NCBI GenBank assembly: GCA_022791685.1 | Contig: JAAVZO010000021.1 | Coordinates: 118,507-182,506 of the forward strand | DNA: 64,000 nt | Reading direction: 5' to 3' | Origin: Clostridiales bacterium | GTDB lineage: Bacteria; Bacillota; Clostridia; Oscillospirales; CAG-272 | Shown here: positions 37,760 through 46,627 of the stretch, piece by piece | How positions within the stretch are numbered: position 1 is the first letter of the stretch | How the letters are laid out: each line of letters begins with the position of its first letter | Program-made: the position numbers and the translations under genes | The notes under the pieces: model-generated | Told to the model about the DNA's origin: nothing | The model's input: the letters and a program-made list of their open reading frames with translations, nothing else | The model's database searches: none

Positions 37760-37805
37760 GCGATATCTCCTATATGAATAAAATGTAAATAATTGCGGGT
37801 TGTAC

Positions 37806-37834
37806 TTGACAAATGCTATTGTATGTGATATACT
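37806..37834 (+). promoter_or_regulatory. Promoter of an orphan small RNA
   Basis: TTGACA (37806-37811) and TATACT (37829-37834) are 17 bases apart on the plus strand. No gene lies downstream on that strand before a terminator at 37891. Confidence 0.75.
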
Positions 37835-37840
37835 AAGTAT

Positions 37841-37925
37841 AGTAAAATATAAAATGTATTATTTTGCGAAAATGGATATAGAATAATTATACCACTTGAC
37901 AAGCATATTGTCAAGTGGTTTTTAT
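37841..37925 (+). ncRNA. Candidate orphan small RNA (~85 nt)
   Basis: A promoter at 37806-37834 is followed about 57 bases later by an intrinsic terminator: ACCACTTGACA (37891-37901) and TGTCAAGTGGT (37909-37919), then TTTTTATTTT. The transcript body is AT-rich and holds only a ten-codon frame without a binding site. This promoter-terminator pair in a gene-free stretch of 392 bases points to a small regulatory RNA. A terminator for an unseen minus-strand gene is excluded because the T run is on the plus strand. Confidence 0.55.
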
Positions 37926-37962
37926 TTTATTTATGAATTTTCAGCGGAGATGAGAGTGAAAG

Positions 37963-38137
37963 TTATCAACATACAGTTATCAACATTTTCCACATGGTTG
38001 ACTGTTGAAAATGTTGATAATTCTGTCCCGGATCGTGTCACATAATAAGGCTTTAATACAGCTTTTCAACATATAACTGCAGAAACCTGTTATTATGTCA
38101 AATTTCATATACACGTCTATCAACAGTTTTTTCAACA
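37963..38137. promoter_or_regulatory. DnaA-box cluster remote from oriC
   Basis: Eight DnaA-box-like 9-mers lie in 175 bases: TTATCAACA at 37963 and 37977, TTTTCCACA at 37986, reverse boxes at 38003 (TGTTGAAAA) and 38012 (TGTTGATAA), TTTTCAACA at 38063 and 38129, and CTATCAACA at 38117. The block 37977-38020 is an inverted repeat of two tandem boxes facing two tandem boxes across eight bases. It lies between the orphan RNA and the comM stop, about 21 kb from oriC. Confidence 0.6.
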
Positions 38138-38151
38138 GACGTATTTACATA

Positions 38152-39708
38152 TTACCAGTATTTGCGGTCAAGGCTGCGCAGCTGTATCGCTTCGGCTACG
38201 TGCTCTTCACGTATTGTATTGCTTTTATCAAGGTCAGCGATTGTCCGTGCCACACGAAGCAGTCGGTCGTAGCCACGCGCTGAAAGTCCAAGCTTGTCGT
38301 ATGCCATTTTTATAAGATCAGAGGCTTTCTTTTCGAGTATACAGAGCCTTGATAAATGGTGATTTGTCATATCTGAATTCTTATTTATCATCGGTATGTA
38401 CGGATCTTCTGCCGTTAAAGCCGCGAACCGCTCACGTGCAAAGTTCCGTGCTTCATTGACACGCTTGCGTATATCAGCCGAGCATTCACTTTCCTGCGGA
38501 ACAGAAAGCTCGTCATATGACAGCGATGATACCTCGACCTGTATGTCGATACGGTCTATCAATGGTCCGCTTATTTTTGCGAGATATTTCTTTATATCCC
38601 CTTCTTTGCAGGTACATTTGCGTGACGAGTGTCCGAAATATCCGCATTTGCAGGGGTTCATTGCAGCTACCAGCATGAATGAACATGGGTAGGTCATTTT
38701 ACCGGATGTGCGGGTTATAGTGACGCTTCCATCCTCGAGCGGCTGGCGGAGTGATTCAGTCACGTTTTTATTGAATTCTGGAAGTTCATCAAGAAAGAGT
38801 ACTCCGTTATGCGCGAGCGATATCTCTCCTGGCTGTGGAGTCGTGCCGCCTCCTACAAGACTTGGCGCTGACATTGTGTGATGCGGAGAGCGGAATGGGC
38901 GGTGTGTTATGAGCGACACTCCCTCAGGAAGGATTCCTGAAATTGAGTGTATCTTAGTTGTCTCTACTGCTTCATCAAAGCTCATTTCAGGAAGGATGGT
39001 CGGAATACGCTTAGCGAGCATTGATTTTCCGGTGCCGGGCGGACCTATAAGAAGTATATTATGCCCTCCGGCAGCTGCGATCTCGAGTGCGCGTTTTACC
39101 TTTTCCTGCCCCTTTACATCAGAAAAATCAAGCTTCGAGCGCCCGATCTTCTCGGTGAACTTTGAGCGGTCGAACACTATCGGCTTCATTGGATGTCTTC
39201 CGGTGAAATGGTCATAGAGTGCGGCGGCATTTCTTACTCCGTATATGTTTACTCCGTCGACGACCGAAGCTTCTCCTGAATTCTTCATCGGGACGAAAAT
39301 ATTTTTGATCCCAGCTTCCCGTGCGGCAAGGCACATACATAATACGCCATTTACCGGGCGAACGTCGCCGGAAAGCGACAACTCACCTATGAAGCAGCAG
39401 TCGGATAGATCTATCTCTCCGGAGAAAATATGTGTGGACTTCATAATGCCTGCAAGCAGAGCAAGGTCATATGACGAGCCCTCCTTTTTGCGATCAGCTG
39501 GTGCGAGGTTTATTGTGAGCGCCGTTTCAGGCAGGGTAAATCCGCTGTTTTCAAGCGCCGCTGCGATACGGTCCTTTGATTCCTTAACGGCGGTATCGGC
39601 AAGACCGATTATTTCGAACTGCGGCATTTTGTCCTGTGAATTGCATTCAACGCTTACAAGAAATCCGTTGATTCCTGACAATCCTGCCGAATATACGATT
39701 GATAACAT
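38152..39708 (-). CDS. comM: YifB/ComM-family Mg-chelatase-like AAA+ ATPase
   Basis: ComM-type helicases promote branch migration during natural transformation. The 518-residue protein has the N-terminal Lon-protease-like ChlI domain (INGFLVSVECNSQ, then EIIGLADTAVKESKDRI). The AAA+ domain has Walker A LIGPPGTGKSMLAKR near residue 220 and Walker B VLFLDELPEFNK near 300. The C-terminal Mg_chelatase_C domain ends EEHVAEAIQLRSLDRKYW. A zinc-like CKCGYFGHSSRKCTC segment near 355 is typical. GGAGATGTAAGT precedes the ATG. It appears to be a single-gene unit. Confidence 0.96.
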   Translation of the reverse strand: MLSIVYSAGLSGINGFLVSVECNSQDKMPQFEIIGLADTAVKESKDRIAAALENSGFTLPETALTINLAPADRKKEGSSYDLALLAGIMKSTHIFSGEIDLSDCCFIGELSLSGDVRPVNGVLCMCLAAREAGIKNIFVPMKNSGEASVVDGVNIYGVRNAAALYDHFTGRHPMKPIVFDRSKFTEKIGRSKLDFSDVKGQEKVKRALEIAAAGGHNILLIGPPGTGKSMLAKRIPTILPEMSFDEAVETTKIHSISGILPEGVSLITHRPFRSPHHTMSAPSLVGGGTTPQPGEISLAHNGVLFLDELPEFNKNVTESLRQPLEDGSVTITRTSGKMTYPCSFMLVAAMNPCKCGYFGHSSRKCTCKEGDIKKYLAKISGPLIDRIDIQVEVSSLSYDELSVPQESECSADIRKRVNEARNFARERFAALTAEDPYIPMINKNSDMTNHHLSRLCILEKKASDLIKMAYDKLGLSARGYDRLLRVARTIADLDKSNTIREEHVAEAIQLRSLDRKYW

Positions 39709-39868
39709 ACTTACATCTCCATAGCTTTATAGCTTTAAATTGCTGCTACAATAATTTTAACATATTTGAAACAAAATTACAATACCTAATTTTAAATTTT
39801 ATTCGATAATATTACTATGGAACGTAAATTTTTATTACTATAGGCTTTAGAAAGGGAGTATAATTTAC

Positions 39869-40081
39869 ATGAAAAATCAAAAGAACGTTGAGCTGCGCAT
39901 ATCGGACGAGCTGCTCGAAAAGCTATATTATGTTGCCAAGAGTGAGGGTCGGACGCTAAATAATCAGTTTTTGTTGATGGCGCGAAACAGTGTTGCGTAT
40001 TTTGAAAAGACAAAGGGCAGGATAACTCCGGCTCAGTTGGATTCGATACGTGGTGAGCTTGATAACGCGGATAAACAGTAA
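39869..40081 (+). CDS. Ribbon-helix-helix (Arc-like) DNA-binding protein
   Basis: The 70-residue protein starts MKNQKNVELRISDELLEKLY, a beta-strand then helix pattern of Arc/MetJ-type regulators, followed by a second helix (NNQFLLMARNSVAYFEKTKG). A paralogue with the same layout is at 63538-63720. AGAAAGGGAG precedes the ATG. It is a single-gene unit ended by a strong terminator. Its target is unknown. Confidence 0.8.
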   Translation: MKNQKNVELRISDELLEKLYYVAKSEGRTLNNQFLLMARNSVAYFEKTKGRITPAQLDSIRGELDNADKQ

Positions 40082-40084
40082 AAA

Positions 40085-40115
40085 TGGCGCTGCATTTAAG
40101 TGCAGCGCCACTTTT
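40085..40115. terminator. Bidirectional terminator
   Basis: Arms TGGCGCTGCA (40085-40094) and TGCAGCGCCA (40101-40110) with a six-base loop and CTTTTT tail. It serves the RHH gene and the convergent GyrI-like gene. Confidence 0.9.
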
Positions 40116-40120
40116 TGTAG

Positions 40121-40753
40121 CTATATCTTTTTGATGGGATGGCGAATTACAGTTTTACATTTCTCAGGCGCAGCTTTTCGTGGGTCTGACAGATATATTT
40201 CATGGTGCAAACGAGAATTTGATAGGTCGTTCTGGAAGCCATTTTCCGCTATATATTTATCCATCAGAGCTACCGATTCCGGTTCACTATCATAAGACCC
40301 GATGTGCATTATTTGGACGCATAGCCCCTCATCAATTGTTAAAAATTCTGCTTTTGAGCAATCGATTTTTTTCTTTCTTTCAGCTTCATCAACTGCCCAG
40401 TCAAAATCAGCGCGTGTTACAAATTCAGGAAAACGGATTACTGAGATCCAGTTTAGGCTTGATTTGTTGGAATAGTCAAAGCCATCTGTACCGTCCTGCC
40501 ACCAAAAGCCTTCTAACGGAGGTACTACATACTCAAAAAATCCGCTGATCTTGTGATCGCTTTTATAGCTCATTTTGATTGTATATGCAATAGCATAAAG
40601 TGTACCTATCGCCTGTTTATACGCTCCGTTTTCCTCGTTTGGATCACCGCTGCCCTTTACGGCAATATAATTCATACGCGGTATATCTACAATTACCGGA
40701 GCTTTTTTTGGCATATAGTATTCTTTATACTCTTTTTTGAAATCAAATGGCAT
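40121..40753 (-). CDS. GyrI-like small-molecule-binding domain protein
   Basis: The 210-residue protein starts MPFDFKKEYKEYYMPKKAPV and contains MNYIAVKGSGDPNEENGAYK near residue 28, typical of stand-alone GyrI-like (SOUL/AraC-effector-like) proteins of Firmicutes. The later segments GLCVQIMHIGSYDSEPESVA and HHEIYLSDPRKAAPEK also fit. Such proteins bind or hydrolyse small amphipathic molecules; the ligand here is unknown. It ends at a shared terminator and lies 19 bases downstream of proA, so it may be the end of the proA transcript. Confidence 0.8.
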   Translation of the reverse strand: MPFDFKKEYKEYYMPKKAPVIVDIPRMNYIAVKGSGDPNEENGAYKQAIGTLYAIAYTIKMSYKSDHKISGFFEYVVPPLEGFWWQDGTDGFDYSNKSSLNWISVIRFPEFVTRADFDWAVDEAERKKKIDCSKAEFLTIDEGLCVQIMHIGSYDSEPESVALMDKYIAENGFQNDLSNSRLHHEIYLSDPRKAAPEKCKTVIRHPIKKI

Positions 40754-40772
40754 AAAATAAAGTCCTTTACTT

Positions 40773-42017
40773 TCAGCGTATCTGTCCGTCGCCCTGAATC
40801 AGATACTTGCTTGTTGTCAGTGCGTCAAGTCCCATTGGTCCACGGGCGTGAAGCTTCTGCGTGGATATTCCAAGCTCTGCACCGAAGCCAAATTCGCCGC
40901 CGTCGGTGAAGCGTGTGGAAGCGTTCACATATACAGCTGCTGCGTCGATTTCTGACTGGAAACGTGCTGCGTTGTGCATATTCTTTGTGATTATGCACTC
41001 GCTGTGTTTGGTGTTGTATCGGTTTATATGCGCGATAGCTTCATCAATACCACTGACTACTTTTACAGCAAGTATATAGTCGTCGTATTCTTTTGCCCAG
41101 TCGGATTCATCTGCTGATTTGCAGGCTATTATTGCCTGAGTTTTTTCGCAGCCGCGAATTTCGAGCGGGTGTGTCAGCGCTGATACGAACTTTGGTAGGA
41201 ATTCAGCCGCGACAGCCTCGTTTACGAGCATAGTTTCGACCGCATTGCACACCGACGGACGCGATAGCTTTGCGTTCAATGCGACGTTTACCGCAATATC
41301 AAGGTCAGCGCTCTCGTCAATATAGATATGACAATTGCCTGCGCCGGTCTCGATTACCGGAACAGTGGCATTTTCAACTACGCTGCGTATCAGTCCCGCA
41401 CCACCGCGTGGAACTAACAGGTCGATATATCCGCGCATTTTCATGAGCTCAGTCGAGCTTTCACGCGATGTGTCGCTGACTAATGACACACAGTCAGGTG
41501 AAAGCCCATTTTCAGAAAGTGCATCGCGCATTATCGCAGTCAGCGCAAGGTTGGAGTTTATTGCTTCCTTACCGCCGCGGAGGATGCAGGCGTTGCCAGT
41601 CTTAATACAAAGTGCAGCTGCGTCCACTGTAACATTCGGGCGGGCTTCGTAGATTATTGCGACTACTCCAAGCGGCACCTTGATGTGCTCGATAACAAGT
41701 CCGTTCGGACGTGTCGTGCGTGTGCCTGAGCCGATCGGGTCGTTCAGCAGCACGAGCTCACGAAGGCTTGAAGCGATTGCACCTATACGCTTGTCGTCGA
41801 GTTTTAATCGGTCGAGCATGGGTATCGGGACACCGTTGTCAGCGGCTTTATCAAGGTCGGTTGCGTTAGCTGCGATTATTTCGCTGCTTCTTTCTACGAG
41901 CAGCTCGGCAATTCGCAGGAGTACAGTATTCTTTTTTGCAGCCGACGCTGCGGCGAGTTCACTCTTAGCAGCATTCGCAGCTTCACAGAGCGAGGTTATA
42001 TATTCATGTACGGACAT
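40773..42017 (-). CDS. proA: Gamma-glutamyl phosphate reductase
   Basis: ProA reduces gamma-glutamyl phosphate to glutamate semialdehyde in proline synthesis. The 414-residue aldehyde-dehydrogenase-fold protein contains PLGVVAIIYEARPNVTVDAA near residue 115, the catalytic Cys in RPSVCNAVETMLVNE near 255, and the C-terminal GELGISTQKLHARGPMGLDA-like block. GGATCAACC lies before the ATG. proB is not adjacent, which is unusual, so the kinase must be elsewhere. Confidence 0.97.
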   Translation of the reverse strand: MSVHEYITSLCEAANAAKSELAAASAAKKNTVLLRIAELLVERSSEIIAANATDLDKAADNGVPIPMLDRLKLDDKRIGAIASSLRELVLLNDPIGSGTRTTRPNGLVIEHIKVPLGVVAIIYEARPNVTVDAAALCIKTGNACILRGGKEAINSNLALTAIMRDALSENGLSPDCVSLVSDTSRESSTELMKMRGYIDLLVPRGGAGLIRSVVENATVPVIETGAGNCHIYIDESADLDIAVNVALNAKLSRPSVCNAVETMLVNEAVAAEFLPKFVSALTHPLEIRGCEKTQAIIACKSADESDWAKEYDDYILAVKVVSGIDEAIAHINRYNTKHSECIITKNMHNAARFQSEIDAAAVYVNASTRFTDGGEFGFGAELGISTQKLHARGPMGLDALTTSKYLIQGDGQIR

Positions 42018-42111
42018 TGGTTGATCCTTTCATTGACAGATTAAAGTTAAAATGTGTCATGTTTTCAACATAATGTGATTTAATTTATTTTCGCAGGATA
42101 GATTTTAATTT

Positions 42112-43299
42112 TTAGTATCTCGCACGTGCAAGCGATTTCAGCGCCGATTCAAATTCGACTAAGAATCGGTCAGCTTCTTCAAGTGTGTTTTGCTCGCCAA
42201 GACTTACACGTATCGTAGAGTCGGCAGCGTGGTCGTCAAGTCCGAACGCCTTCAGCACATAGCTTCCGTGTCCAGTGTTCGATGAGCAGGCAGAACCGCT
42301 TGATACAAAGATTCCGGCGCGCGATAAGCTATGCAGCATTACCTCGCTGCGTATCGCAGGAAGACGGACGCTGAGAATGTGGGTACAGGATTCGCCGGTG
42401 GGAAGATTGAGAGTTACTCCGGGGAAGCGAGTTTCATCGGAGAGTGCGGCTATGAGTTTTTCGCGGATAGCACTCATGTGCTCGAGATTTTCTGATAACT
42501 TTTTATATCCGGCAGCTGCAGCAGCTCCAAATCCGGCTATACCTATCACATTTTCGGTTCCCGAGCGCATACCCGATTCCTGTCCGCCGCCAAAGATTAT
42601 AGGTGCGAGCTTTTTTGATTTAATTACATTTGGTGAAACATAGAGTGCGCCGACTCCTTTTGGACCGCCTATTTTATGTGAGGATAGCGTGATGAGGTCT
42701 GCGCCGAGCGATTTTTGTGTGAATCGATGTTTCAAAAATCCCTGTACACAGTCAGTGTGTACGAGCGCGTCAGGATTGGCTGCTTTCACAATATCGGATA
42801 TGCGGCGGATATCGTAAACGGCACCAGTTTCGTTGTTGACGAGCATAAAGCTTGCGAGGATAGTATTTTTGTCTGCGCATTCTTCAATCATCGCATAATC
42901 AGGTACACCGCCAACTGTGGGTATGCACACGACTTCAAAGTCGCGGCGCTCGAGCTCCTTTGCAGTTTCCATTATCGCGGGGTGCTCGCTGTCGGATATG
43001 ATTATCTTTTTTCCGGGTGAGAAGCTTTTTGCAGTTGCTGTTCCTATAAGTGCAAGATTGTCGGCTTCAGTTCCACTCGCGGTGAAGATAAGCTGGCGCG
43101 CGTCGAGCTTGGTCACGCACCTTACTCCGAGTGCGGCGAGAATTGCTGTACGTGCGTTAGAGACGTATTTTTCAGCTTCAACGCCGAGCGAGTGCAGTGA
43201 CGAAGGATTGCCCCAGTGCTCCATTGTGTCGAGCATCGCCGATTTTGATTCGGCACATAGTGGTGTTGTTGCGCTATTGTCAAAATATATGCAGTTCAT
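42112..43299 (-). CDS. Cysteine desulfurase (NifS/IscS family)
   Basis: The PLP enzyme removes sulfur from cysteine for thiouridine, thiamine and Fe-S cluster synthesis. The 395-residue protein starts MNCIYFDNSATTPLC. It has the PLP lysine in LSSHKIGGPKGVGAL near residue 206 and the sulfur-carrying Cys in VSSGSACSSNTGHGSYVLKA near 335. It could supply ThiI (53211-54392), which commonly pairs with such an enzyme. It starts two bases after the lipoprotein gene and shares its promoter. Confidence 0.95.
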   Translation of the reverse strand: MNCIYFDNSATTPLCAESKSAMLDTMEHWGNPSSLHSLGVEAEKYVSNARTAILAALGVRCVTKLDARQLIFTASGTEADNLALIGTATAKSFSPGKKIIISDSEHPAIMETAKELERRDFEVVCIPTVGGVPDYAMIEECADKNTILASFMLVNNETGAVYDIRRISDIVKAANPDALVHTDCVQGFLKHRFTQKSLGADLITLSSHKIGGPKGVGALYVSPNVIKSKKLAPIIFGGGQESGMRSGTENVIGIAGFGAAAAAGYKKLSENLEHMSAIREKLIAALSDETRFPGVTLNLPTGESCTHILSVRLPAIRSEVMLHSLSRAGIFVSSGSACSSNTGHGSYVLKAFGLDDHAADSTIRVSLGEQNTLEEADRFLVEFESALKSLARARY

Positions 43300-43301
43300 G
43301 A

Positions 43302-43820
43302 TTATTTGAAACTAAAGTAATCGAGTATTGCGATTACATCTTCGATATGTGTATCGTACATATCGGCAAATGCAGTGTAGGTGAAGATATATACCTGATT
43401 ATTTTTGATCGCGACAAGCTGCATGAACTTGTAGTCCTGTTCTCCCATTGAAGCGGTATAGATATATTGCTTCGCTGGCGTTCCGTCAAGTGTGCAGTCA
43501 GAGGTATCTACATACTCCATGTTCGGGAATATCTGCTTTAGTTCAGCTTCATTCAGTGTCCAGTAATCGTCGATACTGGTTATGTTAGTATCAAGTTCAA
43601 ATGCTACGAGCGAGATGTTCGACGGGTCGCGTCCGCTGAAATAAGCCGAGGTCACGCCAGTTGAAATATCAGCCGTCCATTCATCCGGCACGTAGAGATG
43701 ATAGGTGAGAGCTTCATCTGATATCTCCTTGAATCCAAGTGGAGCGGTTCCCTTATCACCGCAGGAAAATGCGGTAAACGCTATAATACAAATAAGCAGT
43801 GCAGTTATAATTTTTTTCAT
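43302..43820 (-). CDS. Lipoprotein with PsbP/DcrB-like domain
   Basis: The protein begins MKKIITALLICIIAFTAFSC, a lipoprotein signal with lipidated Cys20. The mature part (YHLYVPDEWTADISTGVTSA near residue 40) looks like a PsbP/DUF1795-type alpha/beta domain, inferred from the pattern only. Start 43820 is supported by AAGGAAAC; a longer frame to 43865 crosses the promoter. Function unknown. It is co-transcribed with the cysteine desulfurase. Confidence 0.78.
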   Translation of the reverse strand: MKKIITALLICIIAFTAFSCGDKGTAPLGFKEISDEALTYHLYVPDEWTADISTGVTSAYFSGRDPSNISLVAFELDTNITSIDDYWTLNEAELKQIFPNMEYVDTSDCTLDGTPAKQYIYTASMGEQDYKFMQLVAIKNNQVYIFTYTAFADMYDTHIEDVIAILDYFSFK

Positions 43821-43856
43821 GATTTGCAGTTTCCTTTTTAAATTGAATTTATGTCT

Positions 43857-43886
43857 ATTATACACTTTTTAAGACCTTCATGTCAA
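43857..43886 (-). promoter_or_regulatory. Consensus promoter of the lipoprotein-cysteine desulfurase unit
   Basis: On the minus strand TTGACA (43881-43886) and TATAAT (43857-43862) are 18 bases apart and perfect. Confidence 0.85.
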
Positions 43887-43945
43887 CCTGATTTTGTAAA
43901 TAGTCATTCTTTAATTGTTAAGAAAGCAAAAACGCCGTCGTTTGT

Positions 43946-44022
43946 ATGGACGAGCCAGATAAGGAAGTTTTTCATGCAATAAGAGACGGTACATACACTA
44001 CTAAGTGATGTACCGTCTTTTT
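43946..44022 (+). other. 20-codon frame ending inside an intrinsic terminator
   Basis: ATG 43946 opens MDEPDKEVFHAIRDGTYTTK, stop 44006-44008. The stop falls inside the hairpin formed by AGACGGTACAT (43984-43994) and ATGTACCGTCT (44008-44018), followed by TTTTT. No ribosome binding site or promoter is evident. It may be the tail of a gene lost when the neighbouring restriction-modification genes arrived. Confidence 0.35.
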
Positions 44023-44251
44023 ATTAGTGTAAACTGTGTGTACAGTTTCCCTGCTTGTTATGGTATACGACACATCAAAATCATGGCTTGACGCTATATT
44101 GTAGCCGACGGGCAAGACAAAAATAGGGACAGCGGCAGAATATCAAAGTCCTGCCGCTGTTTGCATTTCTGCATTATTGTAGCTATTCCTGTTTTCTGCC
44201 GTTATAATATGATATACGGTTTAGGCACATTGTAACCCCTTTGAATTTAGC
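44023..44251. other. Gene-free stretch with a hairpin downstream of the methyltransferase
   Basis: No coding frame is seen. Arms ACAGCGGCAG (44129-44138) and CTGCCGCTGT (44151-44160) form a ten-pair stem, with TTTGCATTT to the right and, on the minus strand, CCCTATTTTT. The hairpin probably ends the minus-strand restriction-modification transcript. Confidence 0.55.
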
Positions 44252-45601
44252 TTATGTAGCCATATTCGCCGCTTCAAGTTCTTGGCTGAAACGCCCACGC
44301 GGTTGAATGCGGGATTTCCTCTCGATTTCATCCGCAGGCATTTGAGTAGAAATCTTATTCATAATTTCTTCAAGACGCGGATTTATTGAAACATTGCGTT
44401 CATTCTTTCTTCTGACAATGCCTGAACACCCGACAGGCGAAATATAAATCTTTTCCGGCGCATCAGCTGATATGATTTCCGGCAACGCGCAAAATGTACT
44501 TGTTTCCGGAATTTCAGTGCAATTTAATGGAACATCTTTAAGCGGGATAATGTCTTTTCCTAAATCAAAAAACCGTTCTGTTTCCGTTATCTGTTTTGTA
44601 TGAGGTAATAACTCAAACATATGATTTGAAAAACATATGCTATCGCGGAATGAATCAATTAACCTTGTTCCAATCCAGCGAACAACAGGAACTGCCCACG
44701 AATTGCCTATTGCCTGATAACGATTAGTCCTCGACGCACCTTCAAGATTAGTGTAATTATCTGGAAAGCCCATTAGGCGTTCACACTCTAACGGCGACAG
44801 GCGGCGCAAACGCCCATCTTGTGCGACAAACAAAGACCCGTTATATGCGGCGGCATTCCCATTCCATTTTGTACCATATGCTGAATATAAACAATCAGAG
44901 TATTCCCGGAATACTTCAAAATCATGTCCGTCTTTCTTGAACGTTAGTTTTGCTGACGGATATTCAATAAACTCCTTTCGATGAAGTTCAAACAACACAG
45001 ATTCCGGATGAAAATCCTTTCCACCCGCAACCACATAAAGCCGTCTACGCTGCTGGGGCAGACCGAAATATTTTGCATCCAAAACACGCCACGCCACGTT
45101 GCGTGTTTTACCTTCCAACAATCCGGCATTCGGCCAATTCGTGACGGATAACACATCATCAAGTCCTGCAAGAGAAGAAATTAAACATCCAAAAGCATTC
45201 GTTTTATCTTTTAGGACACCTTCGACATTTTCCCAAAAGACAATGCAAGGCTGTTTCCCCTGTCGTTTCCTTACTCTATCGTTCGCCTCAACAATGTCAA
45301 CGAATTTAAGAGTTAAATTGCCGCGTTCATCGTTAAGCCCATTTTTACCGCCCGCCAATGAAAATGCTTGACAAGGTGTACCCCCACAAATCAAATCCGG
45401 TGCTGTAATCTTTCCTTGCTCTATGGGTAGCGGGATATTATTCATATCGCCAAGATTGGGGATATTAGGGAATTTTTCTTTCAAAACACGCGAGGGAAAA
45501 GGTGCTATTTCAGAAAACCATTGAAAGGAAAGCCCTAACGGGTTCCATGCGACGGAAGCCGCTTCAATCCCGGAGCAAATACTTCCAACTGTTTTAATCA
45601 C
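44252..45601 (-). CDS. dcm: DNA cytosine-5 methyltransferase
   Basis: The protein transfers a methyl group from SAM to C5 of cytosine in a specific DNA site. Motif I is GSICSGIEAASVAW near the start. The catalytic motif IV is ICGGTPCQAFSLAGG near residue 72. Motif VI is FWENVEGV near 123, motif VIII is LPQQRRRLYVVAGG near 182, and motif X is NRYQAIGNSWAVP near 295. About 130 extra residues follow motif X. GTG 45601 is preferred because AAAGGGGG lies seven bases upstream; an ATG at 45628 and a TTG at 45640 are alternatives. It directly follows an HNH nuclease gene on the same transcript, which makes it the modification half of a type II system. Confidence 0.9.
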   Translation of the reverse strand: MIKTVGSICSGIEAASVAWNPLGLSFQWFSEIAPFPSRVLKEKFPNIPNLGDMNNIPLPIEQGKITAPDLICGGTPCQAFSLAGGKNGLNDERGNLTLKFVDIVEANDRVRKRQGKQPCIVFWENVEGVLKDKTNAFGCLISSLAGLDDVLSVTNWPNAGLLEGKTRNVAWRVLDAKYFGLPQQRRRLYVVAGGKDFHPESVLFELHRKEFIEYPSAKLTFKKDGHDFEVFREYSDCLYSAYGTKWNGNAAAYNGSLFVAQDGRLRRLSPLECERLMGFPDNYTNLEGASRTNRYQAIGNSWAVPVVRWIGTRLIDSFRDSICFSNHMFELLPHTKQITETERFFDLGKDIIPLKDVPLNCTEIPETSTFCALPEIISADAPEKIYISPVGCSGIVRRKNERNVSINPRLEEIMNKISTQMPADEIERKSRIQPRGRFSQELEAANMAT

Positions 45602-45620
45602 AGGACCGCCCCCTTTCTTT

Positions 45621-46559
45621 TTAGTCATCGTTTTCTGCAAGGAACTTGTTAAATTCCTCTTTCCATTTTATCAAATCATACCATGGGCAGCCAATACAGC
45701 CGTTTTCATCCGCCTTTGAAGTGCCTTCCCACATTTCAGAACCGGTGTAATACCATTTTATCCCGAAAAAGTCCCCACGCTTGCCTGTTGAAACACACCG
45801 TTTGCAATATCGTTCTTTCTGCAAGTTCGTTTGGTTTGTCAAAAGTTGAAACTTTTTCTTGATTTCTTCCTCTGACATAGATGTTTCATTGATTGTTTCA
45901 CCGTTTACCCATCTTGACGACGGAAATTTATGGTCTATAATAAGCTCAGATGCTGCTTGTGGCGAATCGAAGCAAGCATCTTTAAGCGGCAACACAGTTT
46001 TTATTTTGCTTTGCAAGCTGACGGAGATAGAAAAACGTTTTTCATTGTCCGCCGGGTTACGTGGCAATCTAATAAGCAAGTCAAAGAACTGCTTTCCACC
46101 GCAAGTTCCACAATCCATTTTGCTTGTAGCAATATAATAACCCATCTGCTTCAAGGCTTTAATTCTTGCCGCAGGTTGAGGATTGCTTTGCGGGACAGGT
46201 CCGCATTTTCTACACTGCCATTTTGTGAGAGCATCTGTACCGTTTAGCGCATCGAATACAGCTTGTGTATCATACGCCTGCTTGTTTTCCCAAAACTGCC
46301 GTTGTGCATTTTGCCATAAAATATTTCTTCCCGGATCAAGCTCTGTATAGCAATCTAAGACCCACGCTTTTATATCGTCTTTGATCAAGGGAATATCCGT
46401 TCCCTGATATTTTGCCTTTATCGGGACACATCCGTTCCATGTTTTAGCAGGATAGCGAAATGTTACAGCAAGGTAATAGTCTTGCATACCGTGAATCTGA
46501 AACATTGCCCCAGTGCGCACATTTGCGTTTATCCGCATATTTTCAAAAGAATACGCCAC
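45621..46559 (-). CDS. HNH-type nuclease, probable restriction endonuclease
   Basis: The protein has the HNH-like block IIDHKFPSSRW near residue 216, then a stretch with TNQTNLQKERYCKRC near 250 and a second Cys pair (CIGCPW near 290). An earlier Cys cluster (CRKCGPV, then CGTCGG) suggests structural zinc. HNH plus Cys pairs next to a C5 methyltransferase fits a type II restriction enzyme; the recognition site cannot be read from sequence. The start is uncertain. GTG 46559 has GGGGTGA five bases upstream, while the ATG at 46610 overlaps the -10 region. Base use is more AT-rich than the neighbours, consistent with transfer. Confidence 0.72.
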   Translation of the reverse strand: MAYSFENMRINANVRTGAMFQIHGMQDYYLAVTFRYPAKTWNGCVPIKAKYQGTDIPLIKDDIKAWVLDCYTELDPGRNILWQNAQRQFWENKQAYDTQAVFDALNGTDALTKWQCRKCGPVPQSNPQPAARIKALKQMGYYIATSKMDCGTCGGKQFFDLLIRLPRNPADNEKRFSISVSLQSKIKTVLPLKDACFDSPQAASELIIDHKFPSSRWVNGETINETSMSEEEIKKKFQLLTNQTNLQKERYCKRCVSTGKRGDFFGIKWYYTGSEMWEGTSKADENGCIGCPWYDLIKWKEEFNKFLAENDD

Positions 46560-46598
46560 CAAATTCACCCCGCTTTCTAAGCATAACAATCCGTGTTT

Positions 46599-46627
46599 AA
46601 TATAGCACATTTTGGCAACACACTCAA
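46599..46627 (-). promoter_or_regulatory. Promoter of the restriction-modification pair
   Basis: On the minus strand TTGAGT (46622-46627) and TATATT (46599-46604) are 17 bases apart. The next 254 bases up to rnpB hold no convincing gene; there is an exact tandem repeat of the 11-mer TAAGCGACAAA at 46678-46699. Confidence 0.6.

Noticed and set aside
37977..38020. Reading the inverted DnaA-box block as the comM terminator
   Set aside because: No T run follows on the minus strand, the stem is AT-rich, and the pattern is explained by four 9-mers with DnaA-box identity.
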